Numbered from the stretch's first letter, positions 1-10,922 are shown. The stretch: DNA of 64,000 nucleotides from Halictus rubicundus (GCF_050948215.1 NC_135157.1:3844001-3908000); one strand, 5' to 3'. Made by a program: numbers and translations. Notes: a model not told the origin generated them from the letters alone.

Positions 1-202
1 AATGTAGTCACGTTGTGAGTAAAACTCACATCCGGGAATGTCGGGGCGTAGACGCGGCGTCGCTTTGGCTGTTACAATGTAACAACTTATGGAAAGCCTA
101 ATGGTGTGTGCGTCATATGTCGAAATGACGATCGGAGGAAAAATGACGATCGACACGAGACTAGAGTGGGGAAGACGTTAGCTGCACGTCCACCCAAAGT
201 TC

Positions 203-296
203 AGTTCGATAAAAGGATCGGTTTGGGCAGGACATACATACCTGGTACGTGTAATAAGTTCGACACAAGAGTCGGTTTAGGCCGGACATACCTGTG
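203..296. repeat. Two imperfect tandem copies, period about 54 bp
   Basis: Bases 203-244 and 257-296 share the pattern AGTTCGA, then AAGAGTCGGTTT or a close variant, then GGACATAC. The second copy runs directly into the microsatellite. A weaker third copy may lie around 150-175. This is seen directly; the family is unknown. Confidence 0.6.

Positions 297-297
<1 letters not shown>

Positions 298-346
<49 letters not shown>
298..346. repeat. (AT)n microsatellite
   Basis: About 24 uninterrupted AT dinucleotides. Open frames reading Tyr-Ile repeats across it on both strands are artefacts of the repeat. Confidence 0.97.
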
Positions 347-348
<2 letters not shown>

Positions 349-1582
349 AGTTTTTATATTAAAGAAAGTTCCTTATTCACTAACGCTGTGCTTTATGATA
401 GGACAAACATCATTCCTATCATATCCTCGACAAAAATTATTAACCTTTCGTGGTATCGTGCATGAGGCACAGGGAGGAGATCCCAGGCTGAAAGACCTAC
501 CGGTACACTCGCCCTATTCTGCAGTCGCACATTTTACGGAGAAAAGTTTCCATTTGAATAAATGCAACAGATAATGCGGTGCTAGGGCCGAGAATGAATT
601 TGTACACCTAACGGCGAGCGCGGCGACTGGACGCGGGAGGATAGAAGAGTACGAAACATGAATTCACCACAAATATTTCACGAATTATCGGCTGGCGATG
701 GTTTACGGCTACGTTTATTCGCGCAATTTACAACGCGTTCGCCATCGGCATCGCGATCGAGAAGCCGGTGCATCTGAAATATGACGAAAAATATTAGATT
801 TTACGAGCAGCCAACCTATGGCCCGACGACAGCGGAACGAAAGCGGAGGAGGCAAAGTAGGAAACGGCGAATTTATCGTTAGTATTTTTCTCCGCGCGCG
901 CGCGCGAGCAAGTATGCGGAATCTCGAAGTTTCGCGCGCGGATGTTCCAATATTTTTCCCTTCGCGCGAAGCACCGGTTGCGAAAGCTACGGAGAAGCCG
1001 AGCTGAAATTTGCACAGCACGCGCCTGGAAAATCTTCGTACCTTCCGTCCTTTCGTCATGCCAGCGTTAATTTTCGCGACAAACGAAAAGAATCTTCGCT
1101 GTGTGTGACGGGAATATTCAACGGGACGTTAAATAACGCTGCGTGTTTTAACACCGCTGCAGAATGTTGCAACGATCGATAATACTCGCACGGGATTAAG
1201 CTCTTTGCTCGGTCAGAAATAATTATTAATTATTACGCGTCATGTTACGGCCAAACAAATTTATTATACGAAGCGAGATTTATTTACGTTGTTGTTCATG
1301 GTGGCCAGGATTTTTTAGGTGTTGGATTAATATCGCAGAGATTATTTTAATTGCTGCTCCTACCGTCACTGATTTGTTTGTTACAGGACGCAGTTTATTC
1401 GAATGATTATTTAGCTCTATTTGTGTTTTAGCTATTTTAAACGATATTGTTTCTTCGAATTTCCAATTCTGAATGTTTCTAATTAGGAACTAATACAATA
1501 TAATTGCATACTGTACTTAATTAGAATTTGTTTCGAAACCAGGTATCATAACTGTTGTTATTCCATGATGTTTTTTCTTTTT
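347..1582. other. Non-coding stretch with a CpG-rich island
   Basis: Bases about 590-1080 are GC- and CpG-rich with a short (CG)n run near 893-906. Overlapping open frames on both strands here reflect low stop-codon density, not a recognisable protein. From 1081 the sequence is AT-rich and I see no gene or named repeat. Confidence 0.5.
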
Positions 1583-1686
1583 GAGCGATCGAAATGACAT
1601 CTCTCATTGATAACTGTTATGAGCGATCGAAATGAACTTCTCTCATCGATAACTGCTTCGAGCAATCGACACTAATAATTGTTATT
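1583..1686. repeat. 38-bp minisatellite, 2.7 copies
   Basis: Copies begin GAGCGATCGAAATGA at 1583 and 1621, and a shorter, more divergent GAGCAATCGA copy starts at 1660. Each ends in a GATAACTG or AATTGTTAT-like segment. The period is 38 bp. Confidence 0.8.
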
Positions 1687-3288
1687 TGTAACCAAAAAGT
1701 ATAAAAATCGATGTTTTTTAATCATTTTGTTCTTCGAATTTTTTTCTTTATATTTTGTGTAGATTGTCTGAAATTTCAATAACAATCAACTCTTTATTAA
1801 CGATTTTCATTGTAGAAAATTTAAGAAAATAGAAAATAAGTTTCTATTTTATGCCAAGCTCTTGGTGTCTAAAAATTTCGTACCTCGTAAATAGTAACAA
1901 GCTAGATTGTATACTGCAGTGTATCTACTTGTCGTATATAACAAATATTCTAACAACAACCAAAGGTCTAAGACCTTCAACAATATATTCGATAAAATGT
2001 CTACTAGTTGCTCTTAACACCACAAGTGACTGATGAAGCACACAAATTAGAACATTTAGTTCATTTAGATTTTACGCAATTCTCATTATAACCTGTGCTT
2101 GAACGATTCTACTGACGAATGCTAAGCACGCGAACTTGACGGATTTCGAAAACCGATTTTCTCGAAACCAAAGCCTCGTACGAAGAAATCTAATCACTTC
2201 CTCTTCGGTTTTATCACTAGTTATCGTTCTGTAGAATCGATCGATGAAACTGTTTTCTTTAAATTGCGACCGTTCGTGTTTCATGTTAAAATTGTTGACG
2301 AACTTTTGTGCTCACCGAATTTTTTCCGTTGATTCAGACCTGTTGTTATACTTTCCATGAAACGCGAAAGGATCCTTCCGCGCGTCCCCTTGGTCAGCGC
2401 TTTCGCTCGTTCATTCTCGACGCAATAAAAAATGCTGGCTGCGTTTTATGTGCGCCCGGACTAGCTAAGATACCCATTGCGCATACGTATAAAGGGTAGT
2501 GTCGTAAAGTACCACTGAAATTCTGCCCTATCTCGTGCGTTTTTCCATTTCACCGCTCCCGGGGCCGCGGGAAGTGCGCGTGACGTGCAACCGTGAGTGC
2601 ATGCGTAAATATTTATCCGCGAGACCGATGCGTGTGGTCTGGCTCTTGTCTCCGACATATGCATGTCTGGGATATGAACCACGATTAAAATAGACAGATA
2701 TCTTTCGTGTTGCACTCCTGAAAAAATATTATAGAAGCGCCCCCGAGTGCGCTAAACCCGAATATCAATGATGCGAAACTCTTCGGCGCGACACACGAGG
2801 CGTGGAGCTTGTCTAAATAGATGTAAATGATATCGTAGTCGTCGGACGTTGCATAGACAATCTTACGTGTAGGAAATAGTAACTATGTCATAGAAGGTTG
2901 CTGCATGATATCCGAACGCAGGGATTCGCGAATGTAAGTCTGCCAGAGTCAGAATGGTGATGCGGCGTACAGATGTCTCCCGGTAAATGAATTCACTACA
3001 AGTCGCATGGGAGTTAATGCAAATGCTAGCAAATTCCAGCAGCAAGGTACTTACATATGTATATCATCAAGTTCGAGGGCGTAAGCGGAGACGTACACGG
3101 TTCGGGATTCCGCATAGGCTGTATTACTGGATATCGGTATCGATTGCGGCAAACCTGTAGAATACGATCGAAATATTGAAAACACGCAGTTTGGGAATTG
3201 TTTGTAAATTGAAGTGTAAATTGGCCAGTTCACGGTTGGGAAACTCTAATCGAATCGATCGAAAGCTTGGGATATTAATCACAGTAAA
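1687..3288. other. No gene seen
   Basis: AT-rich to about 2290, then a GC-rich stretch at about 2330-2620, then mixed composition. Short open frames show no recognisable domain, and no transposon ends were seen before the piggyBac TTAA at 3289. Confidence 0.5.
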
Positions 3289-4650
3289 TTAACACTATTC
3301 CTACCGCGACCGGTCAAATGACCGTTTTTAAAATTTCGATTAGAATTTCCTACATACAACGTAATTGAATCGCCTCTAAACTTCACGACTTTTCCTAAAA
3401 TATGCGTATAATACATTTTTCAATATTCACTTCTTTTTTATTGTTTATTTTCTGAGAAAAATTTGTAGTCTGTCTTACCGACCACGACCGGTCATTTGAC
3501 CGGCAGAACGATTTATATCTTTTTGTAATAGTATTCTTTCAAAGACTCAATTCCGAAACTATAAAGTCGTTACAAACGAAAGGTAATGCAGTTGTGGCAT
3601 GATTTTAGCCGAAAAGTGCCTTCCAGGGACTGCTTTACGGCACTTCAAAGTGTTTACAGTTCTCGCTCGCCTATCGGCCTCGCGGTGTTTATTTGCCTGA
3701 TTGGTATCCGAAGCGGTCCAGAACCTCGGATTTTCTTACACCGTCTTATCTACTATGACTGTAAAATAAATAAAATCATAGCCGAAGGGGATGCCTAGAC
3801 GTCTTCCCACGAATTCAAATCGGCAAAGTCTTGTGACCTGAACAGGGAGCATCAAAACGTGAAAGTTACAAGGAGCATATTCGGCAGTCTTTTACTATTT
3901 TGTATTTTTATTCTATTATTATTCTACTTTTATTTTATATCGTATTACGTGTTATAAGTGTCATTTTCAAAAAAGTGAACAAACCAACAATACTTCGTAG
4001 TGAGTTTCACATTTTATCTTTTGTTCATTTTTTTATCCATCTTGATTTACATTTTTATATTTTAGTTTTTATTTCATCCCTTGAATATTCATTCCCAAAA
4101 TGTCAAGACGTTCGAAGAATGTAAATTTATTATTAGGAAAAATAAATAATATTGATGAAGTGTGTTCCGAAGATGATCAGGAAATTTTTGATATTGAAAA
4201 TGACAATGCGGAAAAGTATGATCTATTTGAGACCGACTCGAACACCGATGAGGACGAAGAGAATGTTTCGAACGTACGTAGAGGACGAAAGAGAAGGAGA
4301 TTTTTAGTTAGTTCCGATAGTGAGAAGGAGGAAGAGGTAATCGAAACTGCTGTAGACGGAACTGTTTGGCAAGAAGTAAAAGAAGAGTCTAATTCTGGAA
4401 GAGCACCTATTCATAATATTTTTAGGGGAACATCAGGCCCAACAGGGTATAGTAAACGAAATATTATGCGGTGAAAACGAATAAAATGTACATTATATAC
4501 TCGTAAATAGAAGAAACTATATTTTTATACTGACAAATTGGCTATTATCTTCATTCTATATTAAAAAATATAAGTTGTGCTAAAGACCGGTCATTTGACC
4601 GGTCGCGGTAGGATTAGGTATACGTGAAGTGTCGGTAGGAATAGTGTTAA
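3289..4650 (+). mobile_element. piggyBac element, internally deleted, with both ends
   Basis: The element is bounded by TTAA at 3289-3292 and 4647-4650. The left end starts TTAACACTATTCCTACCG and continues with the palindromic motif ACCGGTCA-AA-TGACCG. The right end read inward starts with the same 18 bases, then carries about 27 extra bases before the same CGACCGGTCA motif. TTAA target use and the acidic transposase N-terminus inside (4100-4474) identify piggyBac. About 1.36 kb remains, whereas autonomous elements are about 2.5 kb, so most of the coding region is gone. It probably cannot move on its own but could be mobilised in trans. Three shorter elements in this window share these ends (7861-8085, 48488-48690 and a fragment ending at 49202). 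Confidence 0.88.
4100..4474 (+). pseudogene. piggyBac transposase, N-terminal fragment
   Basis: This 124-codon frame opens MSRRSKNVNLL and continues with an acidic stretch rich in Asp and Glu (about residues 20-55), a basic RRGRKRRR patch (about 60-67) and a second acidic patch. It ends with W-x-E-V near residue 90 and the sequence GRAPIHNIF then GPTGYSKRNIM. This order matches the N-terminus of piggyBac/PGBD transposases. The DDE catalytic domain and the C-terminal cysteine-rich domain are missing, because the frame stops at TGA just after the conserved GPT-Y-KR-I segment and non-coding DNA reaches the right end within 175 bp. I infer one large internal deletion. The ATG at 4100 is a reasonable start because the acidic N-terminus follows at once. 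Confidence 0.85.
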
Positions 4651-5006
4651 TCACAGCAAACACGGGGGATTGTAATATAACAATCCCTAATAGGGGAAGT
4701 GTAGTTTGGGGGACGTAAAATAGAAACCTCTCGGATTTGAAGATCCACGATCGAGATTTCAGTGATCCGAGGATCCAAGATCGGGCCTCGGTGATTCAAG
4801 TTCACAAGATCAGGAGCTCAGATTCTTTCGGGTCTCTGATCTAAATCCTCAGATCAAGGAGGTCTCAAGGTTAGATTTTTGGGTCTCATGGATCTGGGAC
4901 TCTTGGGTCATGGGAGACTTAAGTTTGGACTCTCGGGTCATGGGGTTCATGGATACGAATCCTCGCCTTCGGTTTGGTCACTCGGGTCCCTTGAGATCCC
5001 TTCAGA
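4651..5006. repeat. GATC-rich degenerate repeat block
   Basis: From about 4730 the sequence is a degenerate array of GATCC, GATCT, TCTCGG and GGGTCATGG words. For example, GACTCTTGGGTCATGG and GACTCTCGGGTCATGG occur within 60 bases of each other. A similar block lies at about 12290-12480, also followed by a GGAATGCAAGAAC segment (5236 and about 12532). It belongs to the same dispersed composite repeat as 5455-7180. Confidence 0.6.
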
Positions 5007-5214
5007 TTAACCCCTTGCCCTACAATATCGAGTCATGCTCGCGATGAAGATTCTGAACAGAGTCAAATAAATATGTATGTTATTAATTTCCTTTAAACCG
5101 AAATAAAATTCTATTTAGGCGTTGTTAATGTACAATGTTTGTTTAGAAAATTACGAATTACAAAAATTTTCTAATCACTGAAATCGTAAAATACATCGTA
5201 GTGCAATGGGTTAT
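5007..5214. mobile_element. TTAA-type MITE, 208 bp (CCTTTGCCCTAC family)
   Basis: Starts TTAACCCCTTGCCCTAC at 5007 and ends GTAGTGCAATGGGTTAT at 5214, where TTAT is read as a decayed TTAA. A second full copy at 51844-52050 (opposite orientation, 207 bp) has intact TTAA on both sides. A third at 15883-16531 is interrupted by two other elements, and a fragment lies at 24160-24235. Length and TTAA target suggest a piggyBac- or Kolobok-mobilised MITE. It has no coding capacity. Confidence 0.8.
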
Positions 5215-5755
5215 GACTGACACTTATGTATTCAAGGAATGCAAGAACTTTCTTTGGTTCATGACATCCTGAGGTTGTGAATGTTGACTAGAAGTTGATC
5301 TGGTTCATCTTTTTTCTATCGTCAATTTGTCTGATTTAATACGTTCACTGTCCAAGCATCCGAGCTCAAATATTGACAGAAGCTTTTCAGAATCGGTAAG
5401 AACCAGTCGTCTCTTAGAGTGGGTTGTTCTACAAATTTCTAATTTTCTTTATTTGTAGAATTCGTTGCCTTTAATTATGTGTAAGCTATTGTATTTTAAT
5501 AACTGGCATCACGTGGCATACCGTAGTACAGAGAGGAAATAATAATGTTTATATGTGTATGGCTCACACTCTCAGAATGTCACGTGACATCACTTGTTTT
5601 CACGTGACGTGATAGTATCGTGTTTCTATCTTCAGGGATATGGTCACAGTAACGAGTAAAAGCATCAATAAATTCAACAATTTTTTTCAGTATGAAACAA
5701 TAATTTCATATAAAATCCAAGTGGAGCACTGTTTAAAATACATCTTAAGATACTT
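5215..5755. repeat. Unclassified dispersed repeat, left part (before the NUMT)
   Basis: Bases about 5512-5755 align with about 11513-11797: both contain a CATACCGT-AGAGAGGAAATAATAATG segment, several CACGTGAC words and GATATGGTCACAGTAAC. The block ends at the NUMT junction, and the other copy continues without a break. Bases 5455-5505 (CGTTGCCTTTAATTATGTG) recur in direct orientation at 7129-7179. No ORF. Confidence 0.7.
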
Positions 5756-6666
5756 GAAGCTAATTATTATTAATTTAAAATAGGTATAAATATTAAAATT
5801 AAAATAGATGAAAATAATCCTAGAACTCCTCCAAATTTATTAGGAATAATTCGTAAAATTGTGTAGGCAAATAAAAAATATCATTCAGGTTTAATATGTT
5901 CAGGTGTAATTATAGGATTAGCTATAATAAAATTGTCTGGGTCACTTAAATTATAAGGAAAAATTAAGGTGATTATAATAAATAAAAATAAAATTAATAT
6001 ATATCCAAGTACATCTTTAATAAGAAAATAAGGTGTGAAATAAATTAAATAAAATTTATTTCTTGATCCTATAGGATTATTTGACCCTGAATTATGTAAG
6101 AAGAAAAGATGAATAATTACTAAAAATAAAATTATAAATGGAAGAATAAAATGAAAGGTATAGAATCGGTTTAATGTAGCATTATTAATAGAAAATCCCC
6201 CTCAAATTCACTCAACTAATATTTTTCCAATAAAAGGTAAAGCTGATAATAAGTTAGTAATAACTGTAGCCCCTCAAAAAGATATTTGTCCTCATGGTAA
6301 AACATATCCTAAGAATGCTGTTGCTATTGATATAATTAAAATAATTACACCGATTAATCAAACATTAACTAATTTAAAAGAGGGATAATAAATTCCTCGA
6401 GCGATATGAAGAAATATAGTAAAAAAAAAGAAAGATGCTCCATTTATATGAATAAGACGGATTCCTCACCCAAATTTAACATTTTTTATAATATGAATTG
6501 TTCTATGAAAAGCAAGATTAATATTAGGACAATAATGTATAGATAAAAATAGACCTGAAATAATTTGAATAATTAAAAATAATCCTAAAATTGATCCAAA
6601 ATTTCATCATATATTAATATTTATAGGGGATGGTAATTTATTTAAAGAATAACAACAAATACAAAC
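5756..6666 (-). pseudogene. cob/cytb: NUMT: nuclear copy of mitochondrial cytochrome b (partial)
   Basis: Read on the minus strand with the invertebrate mitochondrial code (TGA = Trp, ATA = Met), bases 6648 to 5773 give about 292 codons without a stop. They cover most of cytochrome b, the quinol-oxidising subunit of complex III. Landmarks in order are LPSP, WWNFGS near the start, GWGIRL-HMNGASFFF, FLHIARGIYY, GYVLPWGQMSFWGATVITN, then the PEW motif (within ITPEHIKPEW) and FAYTILRIIPNKFGGVLG. The first ~25-30 and last ~60 residues of a normal protein (~375) are absent. In the nuclear code each TGA is a stop, so it cannot be expressed in the nucleus. The lack of frameshifts points to a recent transfer. 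The insertion splits a repeat whose uninterrupted copy is at about 11790-11805. ACTTG appears at both junctions (5751-5755, 6665-6669), either microhomology or a short duplication. Confidence 0.95.
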
Positions 6667-7230
6667 TTGACAAATTTTTTCTGTATTTTTTCGATCTAAA
6701 ATGGCGGCGCTACAGCCTACGGAATCCAATAATTTTTTGGAGGAGCTCCTGGGATTTGACATCTAAAAAGAAGTTCTTTCGGATTTCCATTAAAATGCCT
6801 AGAGAAGGGGTTTTTGAAAATATTGACCTTTTTTTAAAGAAATGGCAGGGTTTTAAGGTTACAGTTGCAATTTTTGAAATCCCCTACGTACTGCTCTAGG
6901 CATTTCAGTATAGTATAGAAAAATATGGACGTATTGGGTTCCGTAAGCGCCGTCATTTTGGAGCGAGAAAATATAAAAAAATTGTGTAGTACCATAAGAT
7001 ATGTTGTAAATAGTGTTTCAATTCGCTTTGATATATTTCTACTGAAAAAGTTGTTGAATTTATTGATGTTGTTAGGCCCCGTTACCGTGGCCATGCCCTT
7101 TAAGGGAGTATTCTTTTATGGGAGTCTTATTTGTAGAGTTCGTTGTCTTCAATTATATGTAAGCTATTGCATTTTTATTTCATATCTTCATGATCTGTAT
7201 GTAGGGCATGGACCGTGAATGTGCCTTAGT
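6667..7230. repeat. Unclassified dispersed repeat, right part (after the NUMT)
   Basis: Aligns with about 11800-12265. Shared blocks include AAAATGG-GGCGCTACAGC, GGAGGAGCTCCTGGG, TGCCTAGAGAAGGGG, CCATTTTGGAGCGAGAAAAT and CCGTGGCCATGCCCTTTAAG. Short open frames are not conserved between the copies, so I do not call a gene. The family is unknown to me. Confidence 0.7.
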
Positions 7231-7860
7231 TTATTTCAATGTTAGTATGTCGATCTCGCGTTGGTATACACGCAGCAACTCTGACACGAGTCTAATACTC
7301 CTAAGATTGGTTTCATTTCTTTCTGTCCTCGATATCTGAAATGACTTGTATTGAAATCTCGCGATTTCGACATCGGCCACTATTCTTACGATCCTTCGAC
7401 GTCTCCGTCACATTTTACCTGTGCATCTTTTATTCACAAAGTTCACTGTTACGTATGTCGAATTCGGGGATTCGTAATCAGGTGAAGTAGCTGCCCCTCC
7501 TTTCCGTCTAAAGTACCCTAAATGGTAACCAGACGCTTCTCTTTTCTCGCGTACACTTCCTGCATGCGTGTTGTGAACTTCTAGTAGCTTGTTACATTCG
7601 TGTAGACGGGCCTTCATGCATATACACTTAGGCATGCAAACTGCCCTGGAGGACAGTGTACAGAAAACAGTTCCTGAAACTGTGCTTGTACAGTACTTCG
7701 GTGCGTACTTACTATGCTGATCTTGAAGTTTACTCTTCTCAGAAGTAAAACTCCGCATGGAACGTGTGTATACCGCATCCTACGATTTCATCGAACGCCT
7801 CGCTGAATATTTTTATTATACCTCGATCCGTTTTAGTGCCTAAATGTGCCAGCCGCAGAG
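7231..7860. other. No gene seen
   Basis: Mixed-composition DNA with two short minus-strand frames that resemble no family I know. Nothing repeated elsewhere in the window was noticed. Confidence 0.4.
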
Positions 7861-8085
7861 TTAACACTAGAACTACCGAGCAATAAATGCGACTGACGTA
7901 TATTGCTTTGTAACAGTGACAAGACTGTGCCCATTCAGACTGCATACAACTTTTATTGTATTATGTGCTTCAATTGAGAGGTTCATTATAAAATTTCCGA
8001 TGAGACCATTTTTACAATTACTGAAATTGTAAAAGAAAAAATCAGGAACCAGTCATTTTGACTGGTCCGGTAGTTCTAGTGTTAA
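7861..8085. mobile_element. piggyBac-type MITE, 225 bp
   Basis: TTAA at 7861-7864 and 8082-8085. Left end TTAACACTAGAACTACCG; the right end read inward is the same 18 bases followed by GACCAGTCA and its mirror. Design and spacing match the ends of the piggyBac relic at 3289-4650, including the self-complementary TGACTGGT-type motif just inside the tip. Non-coding. Confidence 0.88.
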
Positions 8086-9219
8086 ACTGACTTTCTTATT
8101 TCATTGATGCGTGTCGTTATGCATTTACTGCGCGGATCGTTATGCATTTACAGTGTTCGTACATTTTTAGAATACAGGAGGACACGTGCGGTAACAACCA
8201 CCAATAACATCTGTACTCTATTTTGACAGTACGGAATTTTCTAGTTGATAAAGTGTACTTGTTCTTTCCGAAAGTTCGAATTTACATAAAAATTCACAGT
8301 CTGGAGCATTGTGGCTAATTTGGAGCGTGAAATAGTCAATTAGAAAGATGCTGTCGCACCGATTACCATTTTTCGGGATGAAAGAAGTTCGATCGCGTCG
8401 CTCGGCAATTTTCGATCTTCCCAAAGACCCGTTCGTCGTTCTCGAACGGTTAAATTATTTTTTGTTCATCGGATGAATTCCTTCCCGTACTTATAATCGA
8501 CGATATTTCAAATTGATTCCCGATGACACAGTCCCCGGCGCAATTCGTGCGAACATCCTCTCCGCTCGATAATTCACGGCGCATTCAGATCCCGGAATTT
8601 TCTCGGGAAATAATACTGAGTTTTTGCTATACGGGAGGGGGATGGGGTGAGCGGACCACCGGTAAAGCGACATTCATCACTGTCGTCCGATCATTCCGAT
8701 CGTGGCTTACGTGACCGACAAGAAACGCGGGATCGTGGAAATTGCCATGAACGATAGCCGTACGTGTTCTCCGCAGCCCCGCCGCGTTGTGTACGTCCGC
8801 AACGCTTTTTTTCCACCGTTAGCCATGTAATTATCCCGGTTCGCGACCGGGCTCGTTCATTAAGGATTCAGATCGAAGTGGCATGGATACCGTACAACTT
8901 ATGCTAACTAGACTGTCGACAAAGGAACCGCCTTTCAGGCTCTCCCGCTTTGTTGTTCTCGGCTAACCTCCGTCGATAGGAGAAATTCCTGTTGTGTAAG
9001 AGGTATCATGATGTTAATTTGACCCAGATAAAAGAAGTGCCTCACGTGACGTCGTTCTGGGAGCTACGTACCGAAGGATGGTGGCTCGGCGAACACATTC
9101 CGAGCACGTTTCTAGTTTCATGGATGACCCTTGATATAAAGAATTCTGCCGCGTAAAATGTACGACACATTTTTCGGGCTCGATCCGATGTATAAAGGCT
9201 CGAGCTTCCGTGGATGTGT
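8086..9219. other. No gene seen; moderately GC-rich
   Basis: Bases about 8400-8900 are GC- and CpG-rich, the flanks less so. Overlapping short frames on both strands have no recognisable motif. Confidence 0.4.
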
Positions 9220-9741
9220 CCAATCGACGTTTAATAGTTTTCATTCCTTGTCATATACCATTCATTCGCACAGGGTTATTATACCGTACGCTGATATTGC
9301 CGCCATATCGAGACTTCAGCGGACAGTGGGCGGAGTTTGGCTGTCGTTGCAAGAGAGGGGATAGAGATGAGCCAATCACGAAATCGATTACGGTAGTGCG
9401 TACGTTTTCTCTCTGTCATTTAGTTAATATTATTGCATTTACGTATACTGACATTCCTACTATGTTGGGGTTTTAACGGATAGCGAACGGAGTTTGATCG
9501 CTGGTACAAAAGAGAGGGTAGTGATCAGCCAATTAGAGGGGACAAAATCGATTACTTATTCGACCAAACGACATTTAATAGTTTTCATTTCAACGTCATA
9601 CAGCAATTACTCAGATAGGATTATTATACGTACACTGAAATGCTTACCATATTGGGAATTTAGTGGATAGTGGGCGGAGCTTGGCCATTGTTATTAGAGC
9701 GGGGCTAGCGACGAGCCAATCAGAGGTTGCGAAATTGATTA
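9220..9741. repeat. Three degenerate tandem units with GC-box and CCAAT-like motifs
   Basis: Core blocks at 9293-9391, 9451-9555 and 9640-9741 share a GTGGGCGGAG-like word, an AGAG-GGG-A segment, GAGCCAATCA (or CAGCCAATTA) and a terminal ATCGATTAC or ATTGATTAC. The spacers at 9220-9292 and 9562-9637 also align (TTTAATAGTTTTCATT, then ATTATAC-GTAC). The unit is about 170 bp. GGGCGG and CCAAT are generic promoter words, so a regulatory role is only a possibility. Confidence 0.75.
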
Positions 9742-10517
9742 CTGTACTGTACAAATTTTAGGAAGGTGCTTAGTTGAATGTTATGTTACGTTTACTAGTA
9801 TAGTATAACCTGATATTACTAAGAAGTTAAATGAACGACGACATGGTACAAGTTTCGATTCGCTACAGAATGTGTACGCTGTAAGAAATTTATTATTTTA
9901 CCTAATAAAATTGGGAATTCAGGACAAATAACTTGGTTATAGATCAATATATAAATTATATAAAATAAATAAATCCTTAAGATCCTTTTAAAATATTTTA
10001 TGATATCTGTCGGATTGATATCAATGCCAGCTAGAAGATAGACGTAAAGAACGTATGCATTAATCTACATAGATTGAAAGTGTATTTGATCAAAGCAAGT
10101 GACTAAAAAATTCAATATTGAAACAACATTGAACATTTGACAGAAGACTTATTCAAAATGGGAACTTTTCAATCACGTTGGAAGGTTTACCCTGTCCAAG
10201 TATTCCAATGGCTGCGGCACACTTTTCATTCAACGCTCAATAAAATGGCAACGAAAAATCGTACTACAAGTTTTAAGAGCTCGTCGCAAAGGGGGGCATC
10301 GATCATTAAATCCATGGTGGTTTTAGTCTGTTGAACAATTTTTCAATGCCGATATGGTCATTTAAATATAAAGAATGTTGCAGGCAGAAAAGCATCCTCG
10401 ACTATTTACTCTCTTACGTGGTGGAGAAATGTTCCGCCATCTTTTGTTAAAAAGTTATAACAATTTACAGTTTTTCAGCGAAAATATGGTGGTTTTCTAA
10501 TTTTTCATGCCAGTAGT
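9742..10517. other. AT-rich, no gene seen
   Basis: A 65-codon frame at 10137-10334 has no recognisable motif. I see no transposon ends. Confidence 0.4.
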
Positions 10518-10922
10518 TCATATTTTTGAAAATATGAAAAAACTTTATGAACCAAAGTTCTTCAGCATAAAGTGGAATGCAATATGGGGACTGCAGTTTC
10601 TTTTTTGTAGGTGAAAGAGTTTCGAAGATTTCAAGATTACCTTTATTTTTTAAAATAGAAAAATATATTTTTATATGCACTATTCGATGCAACTCGTCAT
10701 TTTCTATAAAAAAGTATTAACCTATGTATGTCGAACAATGATTAATTTAGAGATATTTCAACTATAACTTTGTTGAATTCTGCAGATCTTATTCACTATA
10801 TTTTCCCCAAATCAGCGAAACTTTTTCACTTACAAAAAAATCTGTTATTGCCATATTTTGGTCCTCCTCATAGTGAAAAACTTTGGTTAACAAAGTTTTT
10901 TCATATGTTCAAGAACAGCGGA
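10518..10922. repeat. Imperfect inverted repeat, arms about 105 bp
   Basis: Bases 10518-10625 pair with 10823-10922. Shared words are ATATGAAAAAACTTT, ACCAAAGTT, GCAATA or CAATATGG, and GTGAAA-AGTTTCG. The spacer is about 197 bp. Shortly downstream, 10949-10964 reads GGACCACCCTGTGTA, the reverse complement of the ACAGGGTGGTC start seen at 51179, so it may be the end of a foldback MITE family. Confidence 0.65.

Noticed and set aside
106..465. 119-codon + frame across the AT microsatellite
   Set aside because: Driven by the dinucleotide repeat, which reads as Tyr-Ile.
6630..7218. Short frames near the NUMT right junction and in the dispersed repeat
   Set aside because: Not conserved in the paralogous copy at 11800-12265.
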